Below, piece after piece: positions 1 through 13,900 of a stretch of DNA of 64,000 nucleotides. Each line of letters begins with the position of its first letter. The first letter of the stretch is position 1. The DNA is from Elmis aenea (lineage: Eukaryota > Arthropoda > Insecta > Coleoptera > Elmidae): contig OX393579.1 of NCBI GenBank assembly GCA_947652605.1, positions 20,481,674 to 20,545,673 on the forward strand, read 5' to 3'. Below the pieces are notes generated by a model that worked only from the letters and a program-made list of their open reading frames with translations, had not been told where the DNA came from and did no database searches. Both the position numbers and the translations under genes were made by a program.

Positions 1-48
1 GCGGAGCGGAGCGGAGCAACTAAAAAATTGGACTGCTCCAAACCCCTG
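1..48. mobile_element. Truncated end of a hAT-like MITE
   Basis: The window opens with three GCGGA microrepeats and then a stretch ending AAACCCCTG. Read on the minus strand it starts CAGGGGTTTGGAGCAG, the form of a hAT terminus (CAG...CTG). The other end and the target duplication are outside the window, so the call is tentative. Confidence 0.3.
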
Positions 49-1216
49 TGTATAACATTGAGTTCAATTATAAAGAAGTTGCACCATATTTTCAATAACG
101 TTGAAATCATTTTATATCTGTAGTGCAAAAAAAAATTATCTGATAATACAGGTGCATTTATCTCAAAAAAATAACCAGAGACACACATGTCAGATTTTTT
201 CTAACTATTATGGTAACCGAGATACCCCGTAAAGCATTCCAATATTGTCTGTCGTGTACAGGGACAGGGCGGACCAAATTCGAATGTTTTATGGGGTATC
301 TCGGTTATGGTAATAGTAAAAATCTGATATTGTGCTCTTAGGCTATTTTTTTGAGAAAAGAACATTTATGTAAACAGATTTTTTATATCGCTTTCCATTT
401 TGGCATTACATACGAAAAATAAAATTTCATCATTTTTGAAAATTTACTATAAATTCTTTATTTATTAAAATAGAACAAAATGTTATTAAGGTTTTTTTAT
501 ACAGATTTTTATATCTAATTTTAAAACAAAATTAATTTTTTTTAAAGACCCTGAGATATGAAGTACTTATATTTTTTTAAATAGAAACCCTAGTTGACTT
601 TATATGAAAGAGAATTTTTTGCTTTTCAAAAATATATATATTTGTTTATGAAATTAATTACTCATTGTAGCTCATTGTGTAAACTGCGATGATTAAACAT
701 ATTAAATTTGATGTGCTTATTGACAAAGATCTTAAATTATCTGTTTTAATGCTTTTATTTTTACTGTAGTTATATGTTTTTAAATTTTTGTTTCATAATT
801 TTATCAATTATTTCTTAGACTTCAAACGGCACCGTGTTATCTTAAAAAACAAGTTTTATTCTAATGTCACAGCCCATTGTGATTTATTATTTTAATTGGT
901 ATGATTTTTAAACAATTAAATGTCATTTTGTACTGTACAAAATTATTTATAACTTATTTAAAAAAAATTTACTATTAACAGCTGTTAGGAAGAGATTTAA
1001 AATATGGCCGTATCATTATTTTTGACCATATTAAATTGTCATAAAATTTTAAAAGTTGTTCTATTAAAAAAAACTACTTTTATGCCATTTAAGTGACTTT
1101 GTGTCTGTTACGACTTAAAGATTGTCAACGTTGAATCTTTAATTTCAATCACACTGTGTGTTTTAATTTGTTTTTTATTTTAAATTTTTTTATTTATCAT
1201 TAATGGTTGTTTGTAG
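49..1216. other. Intron upstream of the first visible Mitofilin exon
   Basis: This AT-rich sequence must be intron, because the exon at 1217 begins after an AG in the middle of a codon. It ends with a T-rich tract and TTGTAG at 1211-1216. I see no exon of the missing N-terminal part here (mitochondrial presequence and transmembrane segment expected). It carries the repeat at 186-650; 651-1190 shows nothing beyond A/T-rich sequence. Confidence 0.6.
186..650 (+). repeat. Dispersed repeat, second copy at 37340-37740
   Basis: From about 275 this copy runs nearly colinear with 37340-37740: the CTCGGTTA block, the TTTTTTTGAGAAAAGAAC block, the ATAGAACAAAATGTTATTAAGG block and the AATAGAAACCCTAGTTG block occur in the same order. 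On its left, 190-258 repeats the beginning in inverted orientation (TTATGGTAACCGAGATACCCC against GGGGTATCTCGGTTATGG), making a small foldback. It looks like a damaged member of the CAGGGTG palindromic family. Confidence 0.6.
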
Positions 1217-1974
1217 GTGGTGAATTAAAACCCAAAATAGAGGACATTGTATTGCCTGACACCCATCCAAAGAGTTTGGCGGAATTAGAAATCAAAATAG
1301 GTGAATCAGCAGGAGCGTGCATTAAAGCATACAATAAAGCAATATTTGCTTTAAAATCATACAACCAAGACGTCCAGGAAGTTGTGGAAGATTCAGTGGA
1401 TCATTTAGATCCAAAAATATGGGAGTCTCTGAGAGTTAAAAGTAAAAGCAAAGATGATGCAATTCGAGAAGCACAAAAACACGGCAAGGAAGCCATGGAG
1501 CAAATAAACACATTTAAAGAACACCTGAACACCACTGATTTGAAAGCTCCTCAAGCCGTCCGTGATCAAGCGCAGCGTAACGTCGCACAAGTTGTGGAGG
1601 ACATCCAAAACGCTAGGAGAAACCTGGAAACGGAAACTAAATTAGCAAGCGTTACAGAAAAATATTGGAAGAAAGTAGAGGAAGCAAGGTTACATTTTAT
1701 TGATGAGTTACAAATACTGTTCCCATCCATCAATGTTAGCGAAAAAAAATTGGAGTTGGCACCAGCGGAACTGGACCTGTTTGTGTTACACGCTTTTTCG
1801 AATATCTTGTTTTATCAGAAAGAACTTAGCAAAGCAGAGATTCTTACCGAACAAAAAATCAAATTAGCACTTGATTCGGCCAGAAAGAGCGGAAAAGATA
1901 CGTTAAGTCCAGCTCAAATCGACCAACAAATAGAAAAAGAAAAGAGACAGCTGGAACTTGATTATGAAAAGAAG
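1217..1974 (+). CDS. Mitofilin (MIC60/IMMT): Mitofilin exon a (first visible)
   Basis: The exon follows TTGTAG and starts with two bases that complete a split codon (phase 1). It encodes about 252 residues, largely Lys/Glu-rich helix: the coiled-coil stalk, the block [17 protein letters not shown] and the segment leading to LELDYEKK. It ends at GAAG|GTAAAA; without splicing the frame would stop at 1984. The earlier reading of a start near 1207 is not real, since those codons are intronic. Confidence 0.9.
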
Positions 1975-4900
1975 GTAAAACTCTAGGGATCGCTAATAAT
2001 ATTTTTTTAAACTGTTTTAAATACGTAAATTATAGTGTTTAAATCTAAGAAGCGCATCAGAAAAAGAACTAAGGCAACAGTTGAAACGTCAGTCGGAGGC
2101 ATTCACAGATCATCTCTCAGATGCTCTGCAGATTAAAGAAATGGAAGTCGAGAGGAAGTTGCTAAGAAAATTGGACGAAGACTTAACTGAAGAGAGGTGT
2201 CGATATAAATTGCAGTTGTCTGCTATGGTTGGTCGATTAAAAGGCATGGATAAATCATTAAGAGGTTAGTGCACTTTTCAAGTTTGCATTTTGTTTTAAT
2301 ATGTAAAGAAAAAAAAAAGGCAGGCTTTATTAATCATGTCATAATATAGACATGACTGTGATCTCTTAATTTTAGTGAGAGAAATCTTTAGGGTCTTTGA
2401 TATCTGCAGGTTTACTATTAACTCCTTAACGTGCACACCCGAGTTAACTCGGTCGGGCGATACTGGCAGAACTGTACACGCCCGAGTTAACTTGGGCACT
2501 GTCGCATTTCATAATTAACGTGCTCGCATAAATACAGGCAATGAATTATAACCTCGAGAAAGTCATCATTGTATTAAAGAATTATTATTATTACAGTATT
2601 TACATAATTTAAGTCAATTTTTAATAATTTTTGGAACTTTTCGAAAGCTTAAAACATCGTAATTATTTACGTAACTCATGGTCGTCGCTTCGTGCAGGGG
2701 TGCAAAGTGTGCAAGGCACCCCGTTGGTATGATTTATAAGGCGACGACAGATTTGTAGGAAATATACAGGCTGTCACACAAAAAACGCCGCAAGCTGTAA
2801 CTCCGTTATTTGTGGTTCGATTTTTGTGAACAAAAAACTAAATGAAATGGCTCCTCAAGTACTATGAACTGAATTGGATTTCAATTTTTTTCAAGGTCAA
2901 CTTAAATATTAAACGATCGTCATTTTTTTTCCCCAAATGGCACCATCTATTTTTTTTTACTAAATCTGGTAGACATTATTTTTCTGAATTCAATGTTGCA
3001 ATCATAAGTTAATTTTAGTGTAAAACTAATAAGAAATAAAAAATAAAAGTTTAACTAAAATAGGTTAGGTTTCACAAAATTTTCAAGCGTGCCGTGGAAA
3101 ACAAAAAAAATCTTTTATCAACAAATGTCATTTAATGGTCAGTGTGGTATTTACACTGTAAAACGAAAACATTCATTTGCTTCAATATTGTGTAAATTCT
3201 TAGATAAATTACAAAGTTGCATTTTTTTAAATGGAAACTTTAGTTGGCTATGACCTCATGAAAAAAGTTTTTTTCCCTCTTTTCAATAATGTAAGGTTTA
3301 ATGCATTTATTTTGACAATTAGGCTCAAAACAAATAAAATTCATCAAAAAGTCCATATGAAGCTATAGAGTGCCATGAAACAAAAAAAAAAATTAATTAG
3401 TATTGTCATTTAACGCAAACTTTAACTAAGGTACCTGAGCTGAATAAGGCCCATTTAATTAATATTCATTTTTAATAACTTTATTTGGAGGAACATTAAT
3501 ATACAGTGAGATTAAATTCTTTATTTCCATTAGTAACAAAAATAAAATATGCCTTCTACATAAAATATATTTAAAGAACAAAAAAAATTGTTTTTCTAAA
3601 CTCTCATATTGGGCCATATTATATGCATACCTATGTATATTTTAAGGCCCAAAGTAAAAATAAATTAGGAATAACAAAGAAACCGAACATTATGTTCTAA
3701 ATCAGTTTTAAATGATTATCTATCACAAAAACAATATTCCTTAAGAGTTTACTCTACTCTAGAACATCACAATTATTTTTAACTTAGTAATCATCTTTTA
3801 AAATTTTTTGCCATTTGAGCGTACTTTTAGCTTCTCAAAAATTAGCAGTATTGAAAATCGTTGTCCTCTGGTGTAAGTCCAACACATAATTTTTTTACTT
3901 CTTTCTCGTTGGTGGTTTTGGCCATAATATCAACTGTAACACAAAGGCCCAATGACCATCCATATACCTGGGCCTTATTTGATGAATGCTTCGTTCCTAA
4001 AAAATATATAAATTCCGAATGATCCACATATAAATTTGTTATTTTCTACAGTTGGGAAGTTAAATAATATTATAATCTGTCATATAAAATCATAAAATAA
4101 AGTATAATTAACAAACTTTTTGAAATACTTAAGATATGTTATAGCGGATTTTTATAAAAACGAAACGTGCACTCACTGCGTCACAAAGTTTTGTTGCACT
4201 AAACAAAACACGTTGTTGCCGGTTTTAATGCTCTTTGGCCCTTTTAACTGGTTCTCATAACACATCTTTTAAACACAAACTCTGGACGTACAGTGCATTT
4301 TTAAGCGGTAAATTCAAAAGTGGGCCTTATTTAGTGCTGGGCTTTATTCGGCTCAGGTACCTTAATGTAAAATCTATAACTTTTTTCCCAAAAATATTTT
4401 TCATCTTGATTATCTTATATATTGTATGTGCAACCAGTATTTAAAAAAATGGAGGTTATGAGTACAAAGCGTTATTTTTGTCTAATTAGTCTATTAGTTA
4501 TATATGCGAGAAATGCAATGAACCTGTGTCCTGAATGTATGAAGTCATTTCATTTACAACGTGCACCTTAGCGCCCATTGGCCACATAAAATATGTGTAG
4601 GTACACTATTTTTCGCTTCTGTTTTTTTTTTAAAGTTCGGTTTTGTTTCAGTGTTATGAATATATTTTCAATATAAATATCGTTTTTTTTGCAGCTTTTA
4701 TGCATTCGTTCTTAAAGAGGTTAAAACTAGAAAATACATTTAACAAAATAAAAAAATTTAAATAATTTTTTTTCCATCAAGTTAACTTCGCATTTTTTCT
4801 TCTTCTTCTTAATCGGTTCCTCTTGTACCTTTCGGTGTCGAGGTATGCTTTTCTATTTCTGTATTATGTTTCTCCACTCCTTCCTATCGTTAGCTAATTG

Positions 4901-7900
4901 TGGCACATCTCTCCAGCTGACTCCTTTTTCTTCTGGTCCAGAGGTCGCCAAAGTGGTCTATATAGACCCCCAGGGGTCTATTTAACAAAAGTAGGGGTCG
5001 ATCTGAGCCAGGGGGTCGAAGGAAAAACAATTCTTAATACGCAGAAGAAATAGAAAATAAGGTAATTTCGGAACTAAAAAATTGCAAGTTCTCTATTCAA
5101 CTTGATGAATCTGTTTTTGGCGTTTCTGCTATTCTTATGGTGTACGTTAGATATTTCAGTAAAATGAAAGGACAAGTCATTGATGAATTTTTATTTGCTA
5201 AATATCTTGAAACTGATGGAAAAGGAATGACAATTTTTAGATGTTTACAACTTACAAGAATATTTAAATAAATATGATATTCCGCTTGAAAATATAATAG
5301 CAGTAGTCACAGATGGCGCACCTGCTATGATAGGGCGTTACCGAGGTTTTGGTACATTTCTCAAAGAAAAAGGGCCCGGTATAGGTACTATTCATTGTGT
5401 GTTGCATAGAAACAACTTAGTAGCAAAATATCTGAGTCCAGAGTTACATAAAGCTTTAAAGATTTGTATTAAGTGTATCAATCAAATTAAAGCCCAACCT
5501 CTTAAATCAAGATTATTTTCCAAACTTTGTGAGAAAAACGACGAGGTATTTAACTTAATTAACTGAAAATTACTTTTATGGGGGTCGATGTAGATTTCGA
5601 AAAATTATATAGGGGTCGATGATCAAAAAAGTTTGGCGACCCCTGTTCTAGTGTCTTCCTCACTTCTTTTTCCGATTTTATTCTTGGTCTTCCTTTATTT
5701 CTTTTTCCCTCTATCTGCATTTTTCATCCTATTTTCGCATTTTTTAAAACATCTAAATATCAATACATATTGATCTCTATTATTTTTGCAGTGTTTCATA
5801 CTGTACGTTTTTTGTGTAACGTTGAAACAATGCCGTTATGAATGAATCAACAACTTGGTAACTTGAACCTAAATGGTCGAATTGCATTTTCGATTTCTTG
5901 TACTCATTATACATAGTTTTCCGCGCTTGATTAAAATAAATGATTTTATTTTATATTTTGTGACATATGCTCAAATTTAAACGAAAAATTCATTGCTTAA
6001 AACTAGTTTTATTTAATAAATATTTGTTAAAGTAGCATTTTAATTTGGGTGACACACAAAAAGTGACTTGAAAACGATCTTGCGAAAATGTCATCTAAAA
6101 AATTACATTTTGTGTGAGGAAAAAATTCATGTGCCTCTAAAAAACCAGAAACCATAACCGAACGAGCTCTGAAATTCTTAGTTAGTTCTGTCACAAAATT
6201 AAGCTGATTTTTTTTTTTTTGTGAAATGGGGAACTAAAACATTCCTTTTTATTAAATAATACTCCTAATAAAATATCCAACAAATTTATCCACAGGCTAA
6301 GCCACGAGTATTAAAGTCGCATAGCCGGTAACATTTTTATCACTTCACTATTGATAGTAGAAAACATTGTGTCTATAGTATATTGTAAAAACATTAGTCA
6401 AAAATTAATTACCTTTATCATGAAATAATGAAAATTTGAAAAATTGTTTCGATTGATGTAGAGTCAAATGCAAATCTAATGGCAATCGGTGGGGGTGCGC
6501 ACTAAACACAATTGGACTTGAACACACCTACTTCCTTAGTGTATTTGGTATACCCGCCAATGGTTTTAAGGTCCGGGGACCATATTGTAGCGTCTGCTGC
6601 GCGAAAACACCCCTACCATTCGCCATTAGATTTGCATTTGATTCTAATTAATCTGTAGCTGTGCAGCCTGATGTTGCCTTAGTTGCCATTGCCCTTTTTC
6701 ATTGTCTAAATGTTTAATTACAAAACAAATCAAATACACATTCAATGGAATTTAGAAGCATGTGGAGCTGCAAATTGGTGTGTGCCTGTTTGATTTTAAA
6801 CTTCTGATTTTTTCCAAGACGCAGATTTGAAGTTTAAGTCTACTCATTTTCTGCTTTAAAAATTTAACCTGCATATCCCAAAATAAGGAATTGTGTCAAG
6901 TTTACAGTTAGCTCGTTTTGCTGTAAGAAACTTATGTTGGAAAAATTTGGATTTAGTACCATAAAACATATTTTAAGAAATTAGGAAAAATGAGGTGCCA
7001 ATAATTTAGCAGCATACAAGTTTGAAATGTTTTATCAAGTGTACTTGCAAATTTATGTACTGTTAGTCAAATTCAGGTTAAATGTCAAAATTTGATTGTA
7101 TATCATTTTTCATTTGTCATAGTCATATTTCTTACCTTTTATATCATCTACATTTTAAATTTTTTTACAAATATTAAAAACTTATAAACCATATTCCATG
7201 CTTATTTTATATCCCACATCCTTTTATACTGCATAAATCATGGAATTAATATACAATTGCATACTGAAATTTCGTTCACCAAAGATTAGTGCACCATGTT
7301 CTAGCCCCGCTCCAGGTATAGATTTTTAATATTTAATTGAAGTAAAATGTCGTTGGTAATTTGGTGGTTTTATTTTGTTTTTCACACACACAAGAACAAG
7401 GATTAGATGAAGGTATTTTTAACTAGTGTTTTTTGTCATTTTTGAATAAATTTATATTTGACATATCTGAATGAAAATTCCCATTTACATTTTAAGTTTT
7501 AATTTCAATCTTATAAACAATTTGAAAAATTTAAATGAGGATGTATGTCTGAAACTCAGTACTTTGAATACTACTTTTTTTTTGCTGGTTTTGAATATTT
7601 GTTTATACTAAATTTTTATGAAAAATACTTGTTTTCACGATATTTTTTGTTGATATAGCTCGAGCAGCAGCGGAACAGGCATCTCAACAAGCCCAAGTAC
7701 TATGGAGTGCATGTTCAGCATTACTACGTTCAGTTAAAGTAGGCTGCCCAGGTTTACCGTGGATGGAACAACTAAGACCATTGGACGCTGAAATAACTGC
7801 CGTAAGGCAAGCATCTGGTAAGAAACTTTTTTATTACATTACTTATCCAGCAGAGAAGTAATTGCTATCTGCAGTGTCTAAGTGTGTGTCGGGGCTAAAT

Positions 7901-10900
7901 ATATTCTTAATTTATTAAGTGTTTACTGGTTAAATGCCAAATTCAGTAATTAACCTAATTTTTAATTGCTAAATTGAGCTACATAAGCAGGTATATAAAA
8001 ACACCTTTGGTTTTTGTATTATAAATCAAACCACGTTGATTAGATTTTTTTAGAATAATAATTATTTAACAACCGACCCTGAAGATGTACTTGATATAAG
8101 TAGATCTCTAAGAAACCTCCGCTGTAGTTTCAACTTTGAAACAAATTTAACATTAGATGTTAAGCTACAGAACAACATTATAACTAGGCCTACCATATTT
8201 TCAAGCATTCAAATTGGGGAAGTTTTTGTTAGGGGACACTCACAAAAGTGTAAAAACTTCGACGTCCTTTTTGCAAAAATGGTGCCCAAGAACTAATCTT
8301 TTCTTGTGGGAAATTCACGTGGCCCAGTGCCGTTGGATGTGCCACTGGAGCCAGTGCTTAATTTAAAAAAAAATCTTAAACACCAGACCCTATAATCGAA
8401 CGATGTCCAAAATTTCTATTTTCGTCACTAAATAAAATAAATTGGTAATACAAGGGAAAAATAATAATTTCTTTTGTAAAACAAGAAACACAAATAATTC
8501 TTTTTATTAAATAATACTCCTAATAAAATATACAATAAAGTTATCAGCAGGCTAATGGACAATCATGACTTATAAATTGTAACCAGCAATTATGCGATTA
8601 TTAGTTTTGAAGGCGTAAGTTTTTTTGTCACTCCACTACTGATGGTAGAAATGCATTGTGTCTGTAGTCTACTGCAGCATGTTTCAAGGTGGGTTCCGCG
8701 GAACCTCGGGGTTTCATGGAAACATTCAAGGGTTCCGCGTTTTTGTTGGTTTGCTTTGCTTATTTTTACGGCATTTTCATCAGACCCCTAAAATAAAGAA
8801 GCATAAATTTTTAATGATAAAACAATTTTTGTTTCATTTAATGCAGGGATGGAATAACGTTTTCAATCGTTACGTTATTGTATAACGTTATTTGTTTTCG
8901 TTGCATAACGTTATAAATAATATTAGAAAATGAAGTGTTATGTTATATAACGTTATATAACTTTACATAAATTATGATATATAACGTTATAAAAATAATT
9001 TTTATTTGTCACTCAGAAATCATTTTTGGGATCTGTAACTGTAAATTTAAAAAATAATACAAAATTACGTTGATATTGTATTTTCATTTTAATTTCTAAA
9101 ATACAAACAAAATATTATATCTTCAGAAAATAAAAAGATCGCCATATAAAAATTTAATTTATAAATAATAACGATACAAAATAACTTTTCATGAAACGTT
9201 ATCGGTTATTATAACGTTATTAAAATATCGTTACGTTATTATATAAAAAATTATAGTTGAATCGTTATTATAACGTTATCGGGTATCGTTACGTTACGTT
9301 TTCCATCCCTGATTTAATGTATTATGAAAATGGGGGGGATCTGTAAAATATAGGTATGCTTAGGGTTCCATAATTTTGGAAAAATCTTATAAGGGTTCCG
9401 CGACAAAATAAGTTTTGGATCTGCTGGTCTTTTTTCTATTGCAAAAACATTAATTGGAATTAAGTACCTATAGCTTGGGGCAATGTAAATCTGCAAAATT
9501 GTTATGATATAATAAATCTGTAGCTGTGCGGCCTGTTACGACAAACAGGGGCAAATTATAAATCGCCAGGGACACCAAGACATGAACTCAGAACCGGAAC
9601 TGTCCCGGTCAAAACGGGATGTATGGTAGGCCTAATTATAACGTTATACAGTATTACAAATCACAAAATTATAAAAATTGACTGAAAAGTTTTTTTTTTT
9701 TTTGTTTATTTAGGTCTAAATGATGAATTAGTAATTGCTGTAATAGAAGGTATACCTAAAGAAGCCAGACAACGAGGTGTATATCCAGAAGATGCTCTTA
9801 GAGAACGCTTTATAAAAGTAGAAAAAGTAGCAAGAGATGTAGCACTTATTCCAGAAGGTGGTGCTCGATTACCTATGTTTTGGCTATCCTATATTCAGTC
9901 ATTTTTGCTATTAAAAGCTGCTAGTCCCATACCTCAATCCGAGCTAAACAATGAAGAAGTTGACTTTAAAAAATTAAGCACCAACGATATATTACAAAGA
10001 GCTAGGTAAGTAATAAAAGTTGTTTTTATCATTGTTTATTCATTCATATTATCATTACAAAATATGTAGATATAGATAACTAAATTATAAACTAAAATTA
10101 GAGATATACAGGGTGGTGCATTTTTTGATGCTATCTTAGAAACGGTAAGACAGGGCCGTCGTCAGACTAGATCGCGCCCTGAGGCAAAACACTGAATATT
10201 GCCCCTGGTGTATTAGTATTTTTTAATGGTAAAATTTTTAAAGTTGTATAGATAATATTTTAGGAAAAAAAAGTATATACAGGGTTCTCGTTTTTCGCGG
10301 GCCACTATGGGGATCTCGTAAACGGTAAGAGTTACGACTTCGGTTAAATTGGGGCAAAGTTGTATATTCAGGTGCTTAATAATTTGATGCAAACAGAACT
10401 TATCTAGTTCTTTTAGTTTTTGAGAGTTAGGGAAAAAAGTAAAAAAGTGGATTTTTGTTTTTTGCCCGTAACTTATTCATTTGATGTCGAATTTCATTTT
10501 TGTAAAAACATTTTCATGGCCACATTTTGCAAGGAATCAAACTCCCTAATTATATTTTTCATGCAACGTTTCGTTTTTTTAAAACCATCATCAGGTCAAT
10601 TTTTTCTTATGGACGCTATATCTGATTTTAACGCCAATTTGTAGAGCATTTTTTTCTGAATTCGACAATGTATAACAGTTGGCACTTTTTTGTCACAATT
10701 GTTGTTAAAAATGGCAAAAACAAATATTTTATTTAAAACAAATCCTAATCGGCATGATAAATAATTGTCTTTGTCCCTTTTTCCGTGGAAGAAGGAGTAA
10801 ACCGTATGAAATTACTATTAAAGGGATTAAATTAAAAAAATCGGTATTAATAAATATCTTAGGAATGCATTAACATTGTTCACTTATTAGCAAATATTTT

Positions 10901-13900
10901 TAGAATATTTTCTTCGGTTAAGTAATAAATGTCTCTAAAATGTGTATTTAATCCCTTATTTGACATACAACTATTTGTAACAAAATGTTCGTAATCAAAT
11001 AATATAAGTGTTCATAGTTTACAAAAAACGTCTAGAAATTTGTTTACGCTTTTTGCTTATTAGAAGTCATTAACGCAGATAAAAGGCAAAACTCGTTATT
11101 TTTTGTTACGAATAATTGTATGCCAAATAAGAATTAAATACACTTTTTAGAGAAATTTATTACTTAACCGAAGAAAATATTCTAAAAATACCTATTTGTT
11201 AATAAGTGAACAATGTTAATGCATTCCCAACATATTTATTAGTACCTATTTTTTTAATTGGTAATTTTATGCGGTTTACTTACCTGTTTCCAAGGAAAAA
11301 GGGACAAAGACAATTATTTACCATGGCAATTAGGATTTGTTTTAAATAGAATATTTGTTTTTGCCATTTTTAACAACAATTGTGTCAAAAAAGTGCCAAC
11401 TGTTATACATTGTCGAATTCAGAATAAAATGCTCTACAAATTGGCGTTAAAATCAGATATAGCGTCTATAAGAAAAAATTGACCTGATGATGGTTTTAAA
11501 AAAACGAAACGTCGCATGAAAAATATAATTGGGGAATTTGATTCCTTGCAAAATGTGGCCATGAAAATGTTTTTACAAAAATGAAATTTGACATCAAATG
11601 AATAAGTTACGGGCAAAAAACAAAAATCCACTTTTTTACTTTTTTCCCTATATCTCAAAACCTAAAAGAGGTAGATAAGTTCTGTTTGCGTCAAATTATT
11701 AAGCACCTGAATATACAACTTTGCCCCAATTTAACCGAAGTCGTAACTCTTACCGTTTACGAGATCCCCATAGTGGCCCGCGAAAAACGAGAACCCTGTA
11801 TAAGTTTTTTGTAAATAAAAAAAATTTATTTCTACAAATGAAATTAATATTACTATTTAGTTTTCCAGTCAATGAAAATTGGGAAATTCCTAAAAGCCGT
11901 TTAGACAAAAATCTGTAGTGCTTTGGAATTATGCTGTGACAACTGCCCATCCTAAGGTCACTTAAAGTGTCACTTTAACCCGAAATTTATTCACAATTGA
12001 AGACCTTGGTGCAAGAAGGGGATATGTGCAAAAATGTAAAAAAAAAAAACTTGTACAGAAATGGGTTTTAAAATATGCGCTTTTCATATGGTGCAAATGT
12101 GGGATAAGTAGGGCTTATAGAAATTATTTTTCTAAGCCCTACTTATCCCACATTTGCACCATATGAAAAGCGCAAATTTTAAAATCCATTTCTGTACAAG
12201 TCTTATTTTTTTACTTTTTTGCACATATCCCCTTCTTGCACCAAGGTCTTCAATTGTCGTTTATATCTTATCAAACATTTATTTTATACAATTGGTTTTT
12301 TTTTTTTTTTTGGAATAAAATCATAATCTTGATTCAATAATAAAAATCTACGATGACTTCATGTAAACTTCCCGTCAAATTGACAGTATAAGTGACATTA
12401 GGATGAGCAGTTGTCACATCATAATTCCGAGGCACTACAGTTTTTTGTCAAAACAAAACGGAATTTTGCAATTTTCTCAATTTAGACCCTGTATATTAAA
12501 AAATTAAAGCTGGCTCTATGCGGATGTCGCACAATAAAGGTGTTTAATAGTTCTTCTAAATTTAAATTGTAGGCTATGTTCGCCTCTATAGATACAGTTG
12601 CTAGACCAACCAATCTTTCTTGTGTCATTGCCGTTCGCAAATAATTTTTAATTAGTTTAAGTTTGGAAAAACTTCTTTCCGCACTCGCTACGCTAACAGG
12701 AATCGTTAACAGTATCCTTAGGGTGTTGGTTGTGTTTGGATAAATTTCTATTTGGTCATATATACCGGGTGTAACTGAAATCAGGCTCACCCCCGTTTTT
12801 TTCTTTAGTTTTGAATTTAGGCAAATGAAATTTTAGACATGTAACATTTGCAAAAAACTGGATTATTTGAACATGGGTACACTTTTGTTTCACTTCCGGT
12901 TTCGCCGGAAATGACTATAACTTTGTTATTTTAAATTGAACACCCTGTATATTTTTACATTTTTGGAAAGAGGAAACGATTTTGGATACAACTGTACCAT
13001 TTTGGTTAATTTTTAAAACCTCAAATAATTTTTTGACAAAAATTAAATTTTTTATTAAGTGTGCCGTGACCCGCACAAATTAACGCATGGATTGAATTTT
13101 ATTATGTCAAAAATTGTCAGAAAAACGGTTTTGTAAAAAAAACACAAAAAAAGCATGTTTTGTTGCCATTTGGCATAGTCAACTATGATTATTAGGACAT
13201 CTTACCAAAATCTTACAATAATTTGAAATTTTTAATGCCTGCTCCTAATAAAAATACCAAGTATTGTTGAATTCGCCAGAAAATACTCTATTTAAATAAC
13301 CGCATGCGCCACTATCGTTCCATTTAAAAAAATTGATTTTTTGTCAAAAAACCAATTTCGCAACCTTTAAGGTCTATTAAAGCAGCCCAAATGTCAATTA
13401 AAATTTACAAAACCGTTTTTCTGACACTTTTTGACATAATAAAATTCAATTTATGCGGGTCACGGCACACTTAATAAAAAATTTAATTTTTGTCAAAAAA
13501 TTATTTGAGGTTATAAAAATTAACCAAAATGGTACAGTTGTATCCAAAATCGTTTCCTCTTTCCAAAAATGTAAAAATATACAGGGTGTTCCATTTAAAA
13601 TAACAAAGTTATGGTCATTTCCGGCGAAACCGGAAGTGAAACAAAAGTGTACCCATGTTCAAATAATCCAGTTTTTTGCAAATATTACATGTCTAAAATT
13701 TTACTTGTCTAAATTCAAAACTAAAGAAAAAAAAGGGGGTGAGCCTGATTTTAGTTACACCCGGTATAGGATAAAACTTGTTTAGGTCCACTTTTATCTT
13801 GCATCGTTTGTGAGAGAATTTTTAGTTCTTCAAATAAATCTACTGCATCTACATCAAATGTTTTGCCGCTGCTCAAAGCAATTTCTAAGTCTTTGCAGTG

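Larger units (their letters stand above)
4795..5760 (-). mobile_element. Antisense 3' end of an RTE-like LINE, split by a hAT insertion
   Basis: On the minus strand the two flanks of the 4939-5645 insertion join into a LINE 3' end. One side reads [15 protein letters not shown] residues; the other reads [17 protein letters not shown] before a stop, then a GAAGAAGAA tail at about 4798. The same C-terminal architecture (GRPRKTW ... ARMAKNKKEW) ends the reverse transcriptase at 52949, so both belong to related non-LTR elements. The 5' limit is uncertain. Confidence 0.6.
8187..9632. mobile_element. TA-flanked TIR element copy B, host of two nested hAT elements
   Basis: The left end TA|GGCCTACCATA (8185 on) and the right end TATGGTAGGCC|TA are inverted and flanked by TA, fitting a Tc1/mariner-type target. 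The interior matches the repeat at 6045-6680. The uninterrupted element would be about 700 bp, since 8675-9426 is a later insertion. It has no transposase. It fills most of the intron 7818-9713. Confidence 0.6.

Noticed and set aside
1207..1216. TTG/ATG near 1204-1207 as a start codon for the Mitofilin exon
   Set aside because: The bases form the intron end TTTGTAG; the protein is homologous to the middle of MIC60, so no start is expected.
10420..11658. Two near-identical 74-codon frames on opposite strands as a duplicated gene
   Set aside because: They are the same palindrome arm read in each direction, within a foldback; no protein family resemblance.
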